A stretch of DNA of 64,000 bases from Pandoraea commovens (GCF_902459615.1 NZ_CABPSA010000006.1:307879-371878), one strand, 5' to 3'; positions 24,462-35,075 are shown, numbered from the stretch's first letter. Numbers and translations: made by a program. Notes: a model not told the origin generated them from the sequence alone.

Positions 24462-25088
24462 CTAGCGTAGGTCGTCTGGGGTGTCGATGTCGCGCACGAT
24501 TCCGGCGTCGTCGACATCGACGATCGTAATGTGCTCGCTAATCAACAGGTCGCGCGCGCCGATGTCGCCATCGAGGGCGGCAAGACGTGAGGTATAGGCG
24601 GAACCGAACGCGACGGGATGGCCGCGCTGTCCCTGATAACTCGGGGCGACGATGGCTTCGGGCGACGTGAGGCCGTTTGCAATCGCGCGCAGGGTATTCG
24701 GGTGGATGTAGGGCATGTCGGCCAGCGCGACGAGCCAGCCGTCGAGATGCTCGAGCCCCGGGGGCGGATCTTCGTCGGAGGCGGCGTTGATGCCCGCCGC
24801 GAGGGTCGCACCCATGCCGCGCTTGGTAGCGTGGCTCATGACGACTTCACAACCCGCCTGCAACAACACGTTCTCCAGCTCGGCCGAGTCCGGTCGCACC
24901 ACCGCGATTACGCGCGGCAATGCAGCCAGCAGCGCGTGGGCGCTGGCGAGGGCAACGGGTCGGTTCAGGGGATCTCCGGGTAGCGGCGCGAGCAGCTTGT
25001 TCCGGCGCCCCGCCGCGTCGAAGCGGGTACCGAGTCCGCCTGCCAGTAGAATGGCCACGGGCGGCGTCGAGGGTCGGGTCATGGTCAC
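24462..25088 (-). CDS. MobA/MocA-like nucleotidyltransferase (molybdenum cofactor cytidylyltransferase type)
   Basis: A 208-residue NTP transferase. The nucleotide-binding N-terminus is ILLAGGLGTRFDAAGRRNKLLAPL, the metal site lies in WLVALADMPYIHP, and GHPVAFG plus a final D-rich tail (DVDDAGIVRDIDTPDDL) complete the MocA pattern. MocA makes molybdopterin cytosine dinucleotide, the cofactor form used by xanthine-dehydrogenase-family hydroxylases. Such a hydroxylase pair is encoded about 1 kb away (26016-28723), supporting the assignment. It is separated from ilvA by 121 bp on the same strand. Confidence 0.85.
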   Translation of the reverse strand: MTMTRPSTPPVAILLAGGLGTRFDAAGRRNKLLAPLPGDPLNRPVALASAHALLAALPRVIAVVRPDSAELENVLLQAGCEVVMSHATKRGMGATLAAGINAASDEDPPPGLEHLDGWLVALADMPYIHPNTLRAIANGLTSPEAIVAPSYQGQRGHPVAFGSAYTSRLAALDGDIGARDLLISEHITIVDVDDAGIVRDIDTPDDLR

Positions 25089-25224
25089 GCATTATGCGCC
25101 AGACTTTTTGTTTCTGCCAAACGCGTGTGCACGCATTCGCGGTGTCGTTGACTGACCGTCTGGTCGGTCGGGGGCGATGGCGTTGCGATGCTTTTCGGTC
25201 GGATTTTGCTTTCTGCGGAGCTGC

Positions 25225-25839
25225 ATGGAGTCGTTCATCACCTGGTTGCTGGGCGTGTTGGCGTTGCCCGGCGTGGGCCTGCCCGCCATTTTTCTGGTGT
25301 CGTTTCTCTCCGCCACGCTGCTGCCGATGGGCTCGGAACCCGCGCTCTTCGGCTACGTGGCGCTCAATCCGCATATGTTCTGGACGGCCATTGTCGTGGC
25401 GAGCGTGGGCAATACGCTCGGCGGCATGCTGGACTGGTGGATGGGGTTCGCGGCGCGTCGCGCGTTCGTGCGGCTCAAGGCGCGCCGACGGGCGCATGCG
25501 CGGGCGGCGGCGGTCGGTGGTGTCGCCGTGGTTGTCGATGTGCCGCAGGCGAAGGCAGGCAAAGGGGACGCGGACGGCAAAGCGCCCATGAACGAACGCT
25601 ACACCCGCTGGATGCGACGCTTCGGACCACCGCTGCTTTTGCTTTCGTGGCTGCCCGTCGTCGGCGATCCACTCTGCACCCTTGCCGGATGGCTCCGGCT
25701 CTCGTGGCGTTCATGCCTTATCTATGTCGCCATCGGCAAGACACTCCGCTACGTCGCCATCACCTACCTGATGCTGCGTGTGCCCGAATCGTTCTGGCAA
25801 GGCATCTTCGCGCCATTCAAGCATCTGCTCATCGGCTGA
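25225..25839 (+). CDS. YqaA/DedA-like SNARE-associated membrane protein
   Basis: A 204-residue membrane protein of the YqaA type. It opens MESFITWLLGVLALPGVGLPAIFLVSFLSATLLPMGSEPALFGYV, then GNTLGGMLDWWMGF, a basic and alanine-rich cytoplasmic insert (about residues 75-115), RRFGPPLLLLSWLPVVGDPLC and a last helix. The related DedA/VTT proteins move lipids across membranes; YqaA itself is uncharacterised. ATG 25225 has GGAG 4 bp upstream, and upstream in-frame sequence overlaps intergenic DNA. It is divergent from the MocA-like gene and converges with the molybdenum hydroxylase genes. Confidence 0.82.
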   Translation: MESFITWLLGVLALPGVGLPAIFLVSFLSATLLPMGSEPALFGYVALNPHMFWTAIVVASVGNTLGGMLDWWMGFAARRAFVRLKARRRAHARAAAVGGVAVVVDVPQAKAGKGDADGKAPMNERYTRWMRRFGPPLLLLSWLPVVGDPLCTLAGWLRLSWRSCLIYVAIGKTLRYVAITYLMLRVPESFWQGIFAPFKHLLIG

Positions 25840-25877
25840 GTGAGGCCGCTTTCGGCGGTTCTCACGAAGTCCGGAGG

Positions 25878-25946
25878 CCGGACCGGAGCCCCTTTCCGCC
25901 CCTCAGACATAAACCCAACTCGGTTCAGAAAGGGGCCCCGGTCCGG
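25878..25946. repeat. Large stem-loop between convergent genes
   Basis: The 19-bp arms CCGGACCGGAGCCCCTTTC (25878-25896) and 25928-25946 are complementary except for one base, with a 31-bp loop. There is no T run after the second arm, so a Rho-independent terminator of normal form is not evident. It may be a structured end signal or REP-like element. Three GCTAGTG copies follow at 25993-26014. Confidence 0.75.
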
Positions 25947-26015
25947 CTCACCATCATGCTTTCCCAGGACCCACCTTCTTACGCGCTCGTACGCTAGTGC
26001 GCTAGTGGCTAGTGA

Positions 26016-28247
26016 TTACGCGCTTGTGACCTCGAACGGCAACGCGCGCTGACGTTTGCCCGTCAACGCAAACACGGCGTTCGCATACGCCGGTGCCAAC
26101 GGCGGCAGACCCGGCTCGCCCATCCCCGTCGGTGCGTCGCCCGAGCTAACCACGTGCACATTGATCGCGGGCATGTCCGTCAGACGCGCCACCGTGTACT
26201 GGTGGAAGTTGCTCTGCTCGACTTCGCCATCCTTGAGCGTGATCGCCGCACCCGGCAACGTTGTGCCCAAGCCCATCAACGCCGCACCCTCAACCTGCGC
26301 TGCAACCGTCAACGGATTGACCGCGAAGTTGCAATGCACGCCCGCCGTGGCACTCACCAGACGCGGTGCACCCGATGCACCGTTAGGCATCTCTGCCACC
26401 ACCACGTACGCCACCACCGAGTCGAACGATTCATGTACGGCCACACCCCATGCCTGCCCTGCGGGCAGTTTGGTCTTGCCGTAACCCGAGCGCTCCACGG
26501 CCAATGCCAACGCGTCACGGTGACGCGGATGCTTGTCGCCCAACAACGCATAGCGGTACGCGACCGGGTCCTGGCCCGCATTCTTCGCCAATTCGTCGAT
26601 CAACGTCTCCATCACGAATGCCGTGTGGGTGTTGCCCACCGAACGCCACCACAACACCGGCACGTTCACCTTCGGGCTGTGCAGCGTCAGACGCAACGGC
26701 ACGGCGTACGGTGTGCCGGAGACGCCCTCGACACTCGTGCCGTCGATGCCGTTCTTCACCATCATCTTCTCGAACGGCGTGCCCGCCAGAATCGACTGGC
26801 CGACGATGGTGTGATTCCACGCGAGCACGTTGCCCTTGGCATCCAGACCGATCTCGGCACGGTGCACGTACATTGGACGGTAGTAGCCGCCGTGAATGTC
26901 GTCTTCCCGGCTCCAGATGACCTTGACTGGCTCGCGATGGCCCGCGCCGTGCCACGCTTTCGCGACCTGCGCGGCTTCGACGCCGTAGTCCGACGTCGGC
27001 ACCGCACGACGGCCAAAACCGCCGCCTGCCATCAACGTATGCAGTTTGACCTGCTCAGGCTTGAGGTCGAGCGTGCGCGCAATGGCCGCCTGATCGACGG
27101 TCTGGAACTGCGTGCCGGTCCACACTTCCGCGCCTTTGCCCGAGATCTGCACCGTGCAGTTCAGCGGTTCCATCGGGGCATGGGCGAGGTACGGGAAGCT
27201 GTACTCGGCCACGAGGGTTTTCGGTGCGCCCTTGAGTTTGGAGACGTCGGCGTCGATGGCGACGGTGCCCGGCGTCTTCGCCATTTCCTTGTACTTGGCC
27301 AACTGCGCCGTGGTGTCGACATGCTCGACGCCGCTGGTGTCCCATTCGGCCTTGAGCGCATCGCGGCCAGTCTTCGCCTGCCAGTAGCCATCGGCGATGA
27401 CGGCAACGGCGGTGCCGCCACGGTCGTCCGGAATTTCAAGGACGTCGCGCACACCCTTGACGGCCTTCGCCGCCTTGGCGTCGAACGTCTTCACTTTGGC
27501 GCCGAACACCGGCGGACGCGCCACGACCGCTACCTTGAGGTTCGGCAGCTTGAAGTCCATGCCGTACATCGGCGTGCCGGTTGACTTGGCCTTGGCGTCC
27601 AGACGACCCGTCGGCTTGCCGAGCAGGCGGAAGGCGGACGGATCCTTGAGCGCAACGTTGGCCGGGACCGGCATGGCCTGCGCCTTAGCGGCGAGACTGC
27701 CGTAGGTGGCGCGCTTACCGTTCGGGCCGAGCACGACGCCCTTTTCGGTGCGCAACTGGTCGGCCGGGACTTTCCATTGCTGGGCTGCCGCCGCAATCAG
27801 CATCGCACGCGCCGACGCGCCAATGCGCCGGTACTGCATCCAAGAGTGCGCAATGGAGCCGGAGCCGCCCGTCATCTGGATGCCGAACATCGGGTCTTTG
27901 TAGACGTCGGCCGCCGGGGCCAGCTCGCCACGGACCTTCGACCAGTCGCAATCGAGTTCTTCAGCAACGAGCATCGGCAGCGCCGTTTGCACGCCTTGTC
28001 CGAAATCGAGTCGGTTGACCTGAATGGTGACAGTGTCGTCCGGGGCAATATGCACGAAGGCGGACGGCACGACCGCTGCCGGGGCCGCGCCCTGTGCACT
28101 GGCCGTGCGCATCATGCCGGGCAGCGACATTTCCAGCATCAGGCCGCCCGCTGCAATGGCGGACGTCTTGAGGAAGCCACGACGGCTCACGCCGGTGAAG
28201 TCGCCCACGGCAACGCCGGGACGTTGGGAGAAACGAAGTTCACGCAT
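26016..28247 (-). CDS. Molybdopterin-binding aldehyde/xanthine-oxidase family large subunit (IorB-like)
   Basis: About 743 residues. A Tat signal is at residues 21-27 (SRRGFLK) followed by a hydrophobic stretch and ASAQGA, so the enzyme is exported folded. The body carries the molybdopterin-binding pattern of isoquinoline 1-oxidoreductase beta-type subunits: FGQGVQTALPMLVAEEL, AHAPMEPLNCTV, GGGFGRRAVPTSDY, and the C-terminal GMGEPGLPPLAPAYANAVFALTG with the catalytic Glu. ATG 28247 is chosen because GAGGAGAC precedes it. It follows the [2Fe-2S] subunit gene by 17 bp. The substrate, an N-heterocycle or aldehyde, cannot be read. Confidence 0.88.
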   Translation of the reverse strand: MRELRFSQRPGVAVGDFTGVSRRGFLKTSAIAAGGLMLEMSLPGMMRTASAQGAAPAAVVPSAFVHIAPDDTVTIQVNRLDFGQGVQTALPMLVAEELDCDWSKVRGELAPAADVYKDPMFGIQMTGGSGSIAHSWMQYRRIGASARAMLIAAAAQQWKVPADQLRTEKGVVLGPNGKRATYGSLAAKAQAMPVPANVALKDPSAFRLLGKPTGRLDAKAKSTGTPMYGMDFKLPNLKVAVVARPPVFGAKVKTFDAKAAKAVKGVRDVLEIPDDRGGTAVAVIADGYWQAKTGRDALKAEWDTSGVEHVDTTAQLAKYKEMAKTPGTVAIDADVSKLKGAPKTLVAEYSFPYLAHAPMEPLNCTVQISGKGAEVWTGTQFQTVDQAAIARTLDLKPEQVKLHTLMAGGGFGRRAVPTSDYGVEAAQVAKAWHGAGHREPVKVIWSREDDIHGGYYRPMYVHRAEIGLDAKGNVLAWNHTIVGQSILAGTPFEKMMVKNGIDGTSVEGVSGTPYAVPLRLTLHSPKVNVPVLWWRSVGNTHTAFVMETLIDELAKNAGQDPVAYRYALLGDKHPRHRDALALAVERSGYGKTKLPAGQAWGVAVHESFDSVVAYVVVAEMPNGASGAPRLVSATAGVHCNFAVNPLTVAAQVEGAALMGLGTTLPGAAITLKDGEVEQSNFHQYTVARLTDMPAINVHVVSSGDAPTGMGEPGLPPLAPAYANAVFALTGKRQRALPFEVTSA

Positions 28248-28264
28248 GTTGGTGTCTCCTCGCC

Positions 28265-28723
28265 TCAGGCCAGCGACGATGCGGCGTCTTTGATGGCCGC
28301 GCGAATGCGGGCGTACGTGCCACAACGGCAGATGTTGCCCGCCATCGCGGTATCGATCTGTTCGTCGTTCGGCGACTTGTTATCGCGCAGCAGGGCGGTG
28401 GCCGACATGATCTGGCCGCTCTGGCAGTAGCCGCACTGCGGCACGTCGTGCTTGACCCATGCAGCCTGCACGGCAGCGCCGACCGGATCGGCGCCGACGT
28501 TCTCGATGGTGGTGATCTTCTTGCCTTCGACGGCAGACACAGGGGTGACGCAGCTACGGATGGGCTGGCCGTCGAGATGGACGGTGCAGGCACCGCACAA
28601 CGCCATGCCACAACCGAACTTGGTGCCGGTCATGTTGAGCGCGTCGCGCAAGGTCCAGAGCAGGGGAGTGGCGGGGTCGACGTCGACCTTCACCGTTTTG
28701 CCGTTCAGTTGGAACGAAGCCAT
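28265..28723 (-). CDS. [2Fe-2S] small subunit of molybdenum hydroxylase (IorA-like)
   Basis: A 152-residue iron-sulfur protein with two clusters. The plant-type ferredoxin cysteines are Cys38, Cys43, Cys46 and Cys58 ([20 protein letters not shown]). The second cluster uses Cys97, Cys100, Cys132 and Cys134 ([10 protein letters not shown] and GNICRCGTY). This is the standard electron-transfer subunit of xanthine-oxidase-family enzymes. It lacks its own signal, so it is probably co-exported with the Tat-tagged large subunit encoded 17 bp downstream. No FAD subunit is nearby, so electrons likely go to a cytochrome, as in Ior-type enzymes. Confidence 0.92.
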   Translation of the reverse strand: MASFQLNGKTVKVDVDPATPLLWTLRDALNMTGTKFGCGMALCGACTVHLDGQPIRSCVTPVSAVEGKKITTIENVGADPVGAAVQAAWVKHDVPQCGYCQSGQIMSATALLRDNKSPNDEQIDTAMAGNICRCGTYARIRAAIKDAASSLA

Positions 28724-29320
28724 GGAAACACCTCTTGATGGGTGGATAAGTCGGGGGACGGGTAGAACATACTCCCATTCCTTGGAAATTTCAGTTCAGA
28801 AGTACGGCGCAAGTCGTTGTATCTAAAGGAATATAGCGGTGTGCTTTTATGGTGAAAGTGAGGGGTGGGTGCTGGCGTCGGCGTCGTTGTGAAGCCGCCA
28901 TCAACGTAGCGATGAGGCGCGCAGCAGGTTCACGTGCGATGGAAGTGCGATGGAAAAGAGTGGATTGACGCGTCACGCAGGGGTTTTCGGCGCGGCGCCG
29001 ACGTGTTGCGGTGCAATGAAGTACAATTCGACCTACATTCCCCTACCAACACTTTCCCAAGCCGGAAGAAAGATCTGGGCATGCGCACCAACTGCCTCAC
29101 CCCTCTGTGCTTCTGCCCGATGACCGAACACGATTCGTCATCGGCGTCCTTGCACGGCAGTCGTCGATCTCGTTGACCGCAGATTGACCGTTGCCGGCCC
29201 GCGCGCACCCCTTGCGCCTGCGGTCGGCACGCCCAGCGCATACCCGATTTTGACTTTCGGCGCGTCCCGCGAGACGAACGCCGACGGCGGATGCACCGCC
29301 GCAATGACGAGCCCGACAAG
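28724..29320. other. Divergent intergenic region, about 600 bp
   Basis: It separates the minus-strand hydroxylase operon from the plus-strand lactate dehydrogenase. It holds an 11-bp tandem repeat GTGCGATGGAA (28934-28955) and an isolated -10-like TACAAT (29022-29027) without a clear -35. No small gene with a ribosome site stands out. Confidence 0.5.
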
Positions 29321-32300
29321 ATGAACGCACCCTTGCCTGCCTTCGAGCCGCACGACGCTAAGCATGCCGTAGCCGCTCAACCCCCGCGTCTGCGTGAAAT
29401 TCCTTACAACTACACGTCGTTTTCGGACCGCGAAATCGTCATGCGCTTGCTCGGCGCGGACGCTTGGGCGATCCTCGACGAACTCCGTGCCGAACGCCGT
29501 ACCGGCCGCTCGGCGCGCATGCTGTACGAAGTGCTCGGCGACATTTGGGTGGTACGCCGTAACCCGTATCTGCAAGACGACCTGCTCGACAATCCGAAGC
29601 GCCGCAAGCTGCTGATCGACGCGCTCGACCACCGTCTGAACGAAATCGACAAGCGTCGCCGTGCCGACGTGGCCGAACACGCCGACGCGCATGGCCGCGA
29701 GCGCGCTGCCCGCGTCGAGCAACTGGAAGTGGCCGCACGCCGCGCCGTGGCGGACTTCGCCGCCGAGTTCGAGAAGATGGCGGAACTGCGCCGTCGCGCG
29801 AAGAAGGTGCTCGGTCGCACGACCGCCAGCGACAACATCAAGTTCGACGGTCTGTCGCGTGTCTCGCACGTGACGGACGCGACCGACTGGCGCGTGGAAT
29901 ATCCGTTCGTGGTGCTGACCCCGGATAGCGAAGCCGAAATGGCGTCGCTGGTGAAGGGCTGCTTCGAACTGGGGCTGACGGTGATCCCGCGTGGAGGTGG
30001 CACGGGCTACACGGGCGGCGCGATTCCGCTCACGCCGTTCTCGGCCGTCATCAATACGGAAAAGCTGGAACAGCTCGACGAGGTCGAATACTTGCAACTG
30101 CCGGGCGTCGATAAGCCGGTCGGCACGATCTTCTCGGGCGCAGGTGTGGTCACGCGCCGTGTGGCCGAAGCCGCCGAGCGCGCCGGTCTGGTGTTCGCGG
30201 TGGACCCGACGTCGATCGATGCCTCGTGCATCGGCGGCAACGTCGCCATGAACGCCGGTGGCAAGAAGGCCGTGCTGTGGGGCACCGCGCTGGATAACCT
30301 CGCCTGGTGGCGCATGGTCGATCCGCAGGGCAACTGGCTGGAAGTCACGCGTCACGATCACAACCTCGGCAAGATTCACGACATCCCGGTCGCTCGCTTC
30401 GAACTCAAATGGTTCGACGGCAATCAGGCCCCGGGCGAAGTGCTGCTCAAGACCGAGATGCTGGAGATCGAAGGTAAGCGTTTCCGCAAGGAAGGTCTGG
30501 GTAAGGACGTCACGGACAAGTTCCTCGCCGGTCTGCCGGGCATTCAGAAGGAAGGCTGCGACGGCCTGATCACGAGCGCGCGCTGGATTCTGCACAAGAT
30601 GCCCGCGCACACGCGCACGGTGTGTCTGGAATTCTTCGGCCAGGCGAAGGAAGCGATTCCGAGCATTGTCGAAATCAAGGACTACATGTTCGCGCAGACG
30701 GCTGCGGGCGGCGCGATTCTCGCCGGTCTGGAGCATCTGGACGAGCGCTATCTGCGCGCAGTGGGCTATGCCACGAAGTCGAAGCGCAACGCGTTCCCGA
30801 AGATGGTGCTGATCGGCGATATCGTCGGCGACGACGACAACGCAGTCGCACAAGCGACGTCGGAAGTCATTCGCATGGCCAACGGCAAGAGCGGTGAAGG
30901 TTTCGTCGCCGTGTCGGCCGAGGCGCGCAAGAAGTTCTGGCTCGACCGCTCGCGTACGGCCGCCATCGCGCGTCACACGAACGCCTTCAAGATCAATGAA
31001 GACGTGGTGATTCCGCTGCATCGCATGGGCGAGTACACGGATCACATCGAACGCATCAACATCGAGCTTTCGCTCAAGAACAAGCTGCAACTGGTCGACG
31101 CGCTCGAAACGTTCTTCGAAGCGGGCAATCTGCCGCTCGGCAAGACAGACGACGCGAACGAAATTCCGTCGGCCGAACTTCTCGAAGATCGCGTGCAGAC
31201 GGCGCTCACGATGCTGCGGGAGGTGCGCGCTCGCTGGGAGTACCTGCGCGACAACTTCGAAATGTCGCTCGCCGACGCCATCCCGCTGCTCAATCGTCAC
31301 GGCATTCGCGATATCAACGTCGCGCTGAACGACCGTCTGAACAAGCATCCGGAAACGCGTCTCATCGATCTGCTGCAAGATCGCACGGTGCGCATTTCGT
31401 GGAAGCAGGAGATTCGTGCCGAACTGCGTCAGATCTTCATGGGCGGCGAGTTCAAGCCGATCCTCGACGAAGCGCAGGCGATCCACAAGCGCGTGCTGCA
31501 CGGTCGTGTGTTCGTAGCCCTGCACATGCACGCTGGCGACGGTAACGTGCACACGAACATCCCGGTGAACTCGGACAACTACGAGATGCTCCAGGATGCG
31601 CACAAGGCCGTGGCCCGCATCATGGACATCGCGCGCTCGCTCGACGGCGTGATCTCGGGCGAACACGGCATCGGCATCACCAAGCTGGAGTTCCTGACGG
31701 AAGCCGAAATCGGCGAATTCCGCGCGTACAAGATGCGCGTGGACCCGGAAGGGCGCTTCAACAAGGGCAAGCTGCTCAATCTGCCCGAACTGCCCGCCGA
31801 TCTGCGCAACGCCTATACGCCCAGCTTCGGGCTGATGGGCTACGAGTCGCTGATCATGCAGCAATCGGACATCGGCGCGATTGCCGACAGCGTGAAGGAC
31901 TGCCTGCGCTGCGGCAAGTGCAAGCCGGTGTGCGCCACGCACGTGCCGCGCGCGAACCTGCTTTACAGCCCGCGTAACAAGATTCTCGCAACGTCGCTGC
32001 TCATCGAAGCGTTCCTGTACGAAGAGCAGACGCGCCGTGGCGTGTCGATCAAGCACTGGGACGAGTTCAACGACGTGGCCGATCACTGCACGGTCTGCCA
32101 CAAGTGCGCCACGCCTTGCCCGGTCAAGATCGACTTCGGCGACGTGACGATGAATATGCGCAACCTGCTGCGCAAGATGGGCAAAAAGAAGTTCAATCCG
32201 GGCGCGGCCGCCGGGATGTTCTTCCTGAACGCGACCAACCCCGAGACGATCAACATCACCCGCAAGGTGATGATCGACTGGGGCTACAAGGCGCAACGCT

Positions 32301-33316
32301 TCGGTGCGGACATCTTCAAGAAGATCGCCAAGAAGCAGACGGCACACCCGCCTGCAACCGTCGGCAAGCCGCCGCTGCGCGAAGAGGTGATCCACTTCGT
32401 CAACAAGAAGATGCCGGGCAACTTGCCGAAGAAGACGGCGCGCGCGCTGCTCGACATCGAAGACAACAAGGTGGTGCCGATCATTCGCAACCCGAAGGCC
32501 ACCACGGTGGATTCGGAAGCGGTGTTCTACTTCCCGGGCTGCGGCTCGGAGCGCCTGTTCTCGCAGGTCGGTCTCGCCACGCAGGCGATGCTCTGGCACG
32601 TGGGCGTGCAGACGGTGCTGCCGCCGGGCTATCTGTGCTGCGGCTATCCGCAACGCGGATCGGGGCAGGGCGAGAAGGCCGAGAAGATCGTGACGGACAA
32701 CCGCGTGCTCTTCCACCGCATGGCCAACACGCTGAACTACCTCGATATCAAGACGGTGGTGGTGTCGTGCGGCACTTGCTACGATCAGCTCGCAGGTTAC
32801 GAATTCGAGAAGATCTTCCCGGGCTGCCGTATCGTGGACATCCACGAGTACCTGCTTGAGAAGAACGTGAAGCTCGAAGGCGTGAACGGTACGCGCTACA
32901 TGTATCACGATCCGTGCCACACGCCGATCAAGACGATGGACCCGGTCAAGCTCGTGAACCAGTTGATGGGCAGCGAGAACGACGGCTACAAGATCGAGAA
33001 GAACGATCGGTGCTGCGGCGAATCGGGTACGCTGGCGGTCACGCGTCCGGATATCTCGACGCAGATCCGCTTCCGCAAGGAAGAGGAAATGCGCAAGGGC
33101 GCGGCGAAGCTGCGAGCGGACGGTAAGGTGGAAGACGTCAAGATCCTGACGAGCTGCCCGTCGTGCCTGCAAGGTCTGTCGCGCTACAACGACGATGCCG
33201 ATGTCACCGCCGACTACATCGTCGTCGAGATCGCCAAGCACATTCTGGGCGATCAGTGGCTGGTGGACTACGTCAAGGATGCAAACAACGGCGGCATCGA
33301 ACGCGTGCTGGTCTGA
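29321..33316 (+). CDS. DUF3683 / FAD- and Fe-S-containing D-lactate dehydrogenase-type fusion
   Basis: A 1331-residue multi-domain oxidoreductase. In order: an N-terminal DUF3683-type region (about 1-180, with a coiled segment near 110-160); a FAD_binding_4 PCMH domain with [17 protein letters not shown]; a FAD-oxidase C-terminal domain with [18 protein letters not shown] and GEHGIG; a two-cluster ferredoxin domain with [17 protein letters not shown] and [14 protein letters not shown]; and two CCG (heterodisulfide-reductase-like) domains with [23 protein letters not shown] and CPSCLQG. This fuses GlcD/Dld and GlcF-like parts in one chain. D-lactate or another 2-hydroxy acid to quinone is the expected reaction. 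ATG 29321 is preferred; ATG 29291 is possible. Confidence 0.9.
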   Translation: MNAPLPAFEPHDAKHAVAAQPPRLREIPYNYTSFSDREIVMRLLGADAWAILDELRAERRTGRSARMLYEVLGDIWVVRRNPYLQDDLLDNPKRRKLLIDALDHRLNEIDKRRRADVAEHADAHGRERAARVEQLEVAARRAVADFAAEFEKMAELRRRAKKVLGRTTASDNIKFDGLSRVSHVTDATDWRVEYPFVVLTPDSEAEMASLVKGCFELGLTVIPRGGGTGYTGGAIPLTPFSAVINTEKLEQLDEVEYLQLPGVDKPVGTIFSGAGVVTRRVAEAAERAGLVFAVDPTSIDASCIGGNVAMNAGGKKAVLWGTALDNLAWWRMVDPQGNWLEVTRHDHNLGKIHDIPVARFELKWFDGNQAPGEVLLKTEMLEIEGKRFRKEGLGKDVTDKFLAGLPGIQKEGCDGLITSARWILHKMPAHTRTVCLEFFGQAKEAIPSIVEIKDYMFAQTAAGGAILAGLEHLDERYLRAVGYATKSKRNAFPKMVLIGDIVGDDDNAVAQATSEVIRMANGKSGEGFVAVSAEARKKFWLDRSRTAAIARHTNAFKINEDVVIPLHRMGEYTDHIERINIELSLKNKLQLVDALETFFEAGNLPLGKTDDANEIPSAELLEDRVQTALTMLREVRARWEYLRDNFEMSLADAIPLLNRHGIRDINVALNDRLNKHPETRLIDLLQDRTVRISWKQEIRAELRQIFMGGEFKPILDEAQAIHKRVLHGRVFVALHMHAGDGNVHTNIPVNSDNYEMLQDAHKAVARIMDIARSLDGVISGEHGIGITKLEFLTEAEIGEFRAYKMRVDPEGRFNKGKLLNLPELPADLRNAYTPSFGLMGYESLIMQQSDIGAIADSVKDCLRCGKCKPVCATHVPRANLLYSPRNKILATSLLIEAFLYEEQTRRGVSIKHWDEFNDVADHCTVCHKCATPCPVKIDFGDVTMNMRNLLRKMGKKKFNPGAAAGMFFLNATNPETINITRKVMIDWGYKAQRFGADIFKKIAKKQTAHPPATVGKPPLREEVIHFVNKKMPGNLPKKTARALLDIEDNKVVPIIRNPKATTVDSEAVFYFPGCGSERLFSQVGLATQAMLWHVGVQTVLPPGYLCCGYPQRGSGQGEKAEKIVTDNRVLFHRMANTLNYLDIKTVVVSCGTCYDQLAGYEFEKIFPGCRIVDIHEYLLEKNVKLEGVNGTRYMYHDPCHTPIKTMDPVKLVNQLMGSENDGYKIEKNDRCCGESGTLAVTRPDISTQIRFRKEEEMRKGAAKLRADGKVEDVKILTSCPSCLQGLSRYNDDADVTADYIVVEIAKHILGDQWLVDYVKDANNGGIERVLV

Positions 33317-33386
33317 TGCACCTCTCACCCCTCGTGCGCCTCTGGGGGACGCGGCCGATGATTGACCGACGGACCACGGAGGTGGC

Positions 33387-35075
33387 ATGGAGGTAGTCTA
33401 CACAGCACTGATCCTGCTGTTCGTAGTGGCGCTGACCGGCGTGCTGGTCAGCTTCGTCAGATTCCTGCCTGTCCCGCTCGTGCAGATCGCCGTGGGCGCC
33501 GCGCTCGCCTATCCGGGCGCGGGTCTGCACATCGATCTCGATCCCGAGATCTTCTTCCTGCTGTTCATCCCGCCGCTGCTGTTTGCCGACGGCTGGCGCA
33601 TGCCCAAGCGCGAGTTCTGGCACCTGCGCGTGCCGATCGTCGCGATGGCGCTCGGCCTCGTGATCTTCACGGTGCTCGGCGTGGGCTACTTCATCCACTG
33701 GATGATCCCGTCGATTCCGCTGGCCGTCGCGTTCGCGCTCGGCGGCGTGCTCTCGCCGACCGACGCCGTCGCCGTCTCTGCGCTCACCGGGCGCATGCGC
33801 ATGCCCACGCGGCTTATGCATGTACTCGAAGGCGAGGCGATGATGAACGACGCGTCGGGCCTCGTCGCGTTCAAGTTCGCACTGGTGGCCGCGACCACAG
33901 GCATCTTCTCTATCGGCAACGCCACGTTCTCCTTTTTCGTCATCGCGCTGGGCGGCCTGCTCGCGGGCTGGGCGGTGACGTGGCTGTTCACGCAATTCCA
34001 TCGCCGTGTGCTGGACGCCTCCACGGAAGAGCCCGCGACTGTCGTGCTGCTTCTGCTGCTCATGCCATTCGCCGCCTATCTGCTCGCGGAGCACTTCGGT
34101 TTTTCCGGGATTCTGGCGGCAGTGGCGGCGGGCATGACGGTGAGTTCGACGGATCTGCTTAACTCCCGTACAGCGACGCGCATTCTCGGCAACGGGGTGT
34201 GGTCGATGCTCGAATTCGTCTTCAACGGCTCGGTGTTCGTGCTGCTCGGCCTGCAACTGCCGGACATCGTGCGCGCGGCGCTGCGTCCGAGCGAGCATCT
34301 GTGGGGAACGCTGACGAATCTCGGCGAATTGATGTTCTACGTCGGCGCGATCTCCGCCGTGCTTATCGTCCTGCGCTTTTGCTGGGTGTGGGCGGCGTGG
34401 CGCGTGATGTATTTCCTCGGCATGCGTCGCGGCGAGATCACGATGAAGCCGGGCATGCGCTTCACCGGCGTGACGGCGCTTTCCGGTGTGCGCGGGGCGG
34501 TGACGCTGGCCGGTGCGCTCTCCGTGCCGCTGGCGCTGCCGGGCGGCGCGCCGTTCCCGGGACGCGATCTGCTGATCTTTCTCGCCGCTGGCGTGATTCT
34601 GCTTTCGCTCATCGGTGGCAGCCTCGGGTTGCCGATCCTGCTGCGCGGCGTGCGCTGGCCGGTCGAAGACCCGCGCAATCGCGAGATGGGTGAGGCGCGG
34701 CTGGCGGCGTCCGAGGCCGCGATTCGCGCGGTGGAGTCGCTGCAGAAGATGATCGCCAAGTCGGGTGACGAACTGGATACGGCCGTGTGCGCGGAAGCGG
34801 CGGCGCGGGTGATGGGCCGGTATCGCCGAACCCTTAACGCTGCGACGGCGACCGAAGAGATGCGTGAGCGCGCGGTGCGTGAGGTCGAGGTGGAGCGGCG
34901 CCTGCGGGCCGCCGCGTTGCAGGCGGAGCGTGTGGAGCTGTCGCGTCTGCGCATTACGCACCGCATCAACGACGAAACGCTACGCGAGCTGCTCAGCGAA
35001 ATCGACTTCGCCGAACTCGCTCTGGGGCCGGTCGATCCGGCCACCGGTAAGCGCCGCAAAGGAAAGAAGCACTGA
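33387..35075 (+). CDS. Na+/H+ antiporter, CPA1 family
   Basis: A 562-residue membrane antiporter. About 12 helices occupy residues 1-420, followed by a long cytoplasmic charged tail rich in Arg and Glu. CPA1 motifs are present: FIPPLLFADGWRM, LGGVLSPTDAVAVSAL, and the ion-site EGEAMMNDASGLVAFK with the Asn-Asp pair. It probably exchanges cytoplasmic Na+ (or K+) for protons. It starts 70 bp after the lactate dehydrogenase with GGAGG right before the ATG. Regulation is not evident. Confidence 0.92.
   Translation: MEVVYTALILLFVVALTGVLVSFVRFLPVPLVQIAVGAALAYPGAGLHIDLDPEIFFLLFIPPLLFADGWRMPKREFWHLRVPIVAMALGLVIFTVLGVGYFIHWMIPSIPLAVAFALGGVLSPTDAVAVSALTGRMRMPTRLMHVLEGEAMMNDASGLVAFKFALVAATTGIFSIGNATFSFFVIALGGLLAGWAVTWLFTQFHRRVLDASTEEPATVVLLLLLMPFAAYLLAEHFGFSGILAAVAAGMTVSSTDLLNSRTATRILGNGVWSMLEFVFNGSVFVLLGLQLPDIVRAALRPSEHLWGTLTNLGELMFYVGAISAVLIVLRFCWVWAAWRVMYFLGMRRGEITMKPGMRFTGVTALSGVRGAVTLAGALSVPLALPGGAPFPGRDLLIFLAAGVILLSLIGGSLGLPILLRGVRWPVEDPRNREMGEARLAASEAAIRAVESLQKMIAKSGDELDTAVCAEAAARVMGRYRRTLNAATATEEMRERAVREVEVERRLRAAALQAERVELSRLRITHRINDETLRELLSEIDFAELALGPVDPATGKRRKGKKH

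Noticed and set aside
25993-26014. CRISPR-like short repeats (GCTAGTG x3)
   Set aside because: Only 7 bp, with spacing of 0-1 bp and no spacers; too small for a CRISPR array.
29022-29027. Promoter for the lactate dehydrogenase based on TACAAT
   Set aside because: No acceptable -35 at 16-18 bp; kept only as a note in the intergenic entry.
29138-33388. A 1416-codon open frame on the minus strand opposite the lactate dehydrogenase fusion
   Set aside because: It is rich in His, Arg and Val with no recognisable domain and mirrors the codon pattern of a strongly coding high-GC plus-strand gene that has clear FAD and Fe-S motifs.
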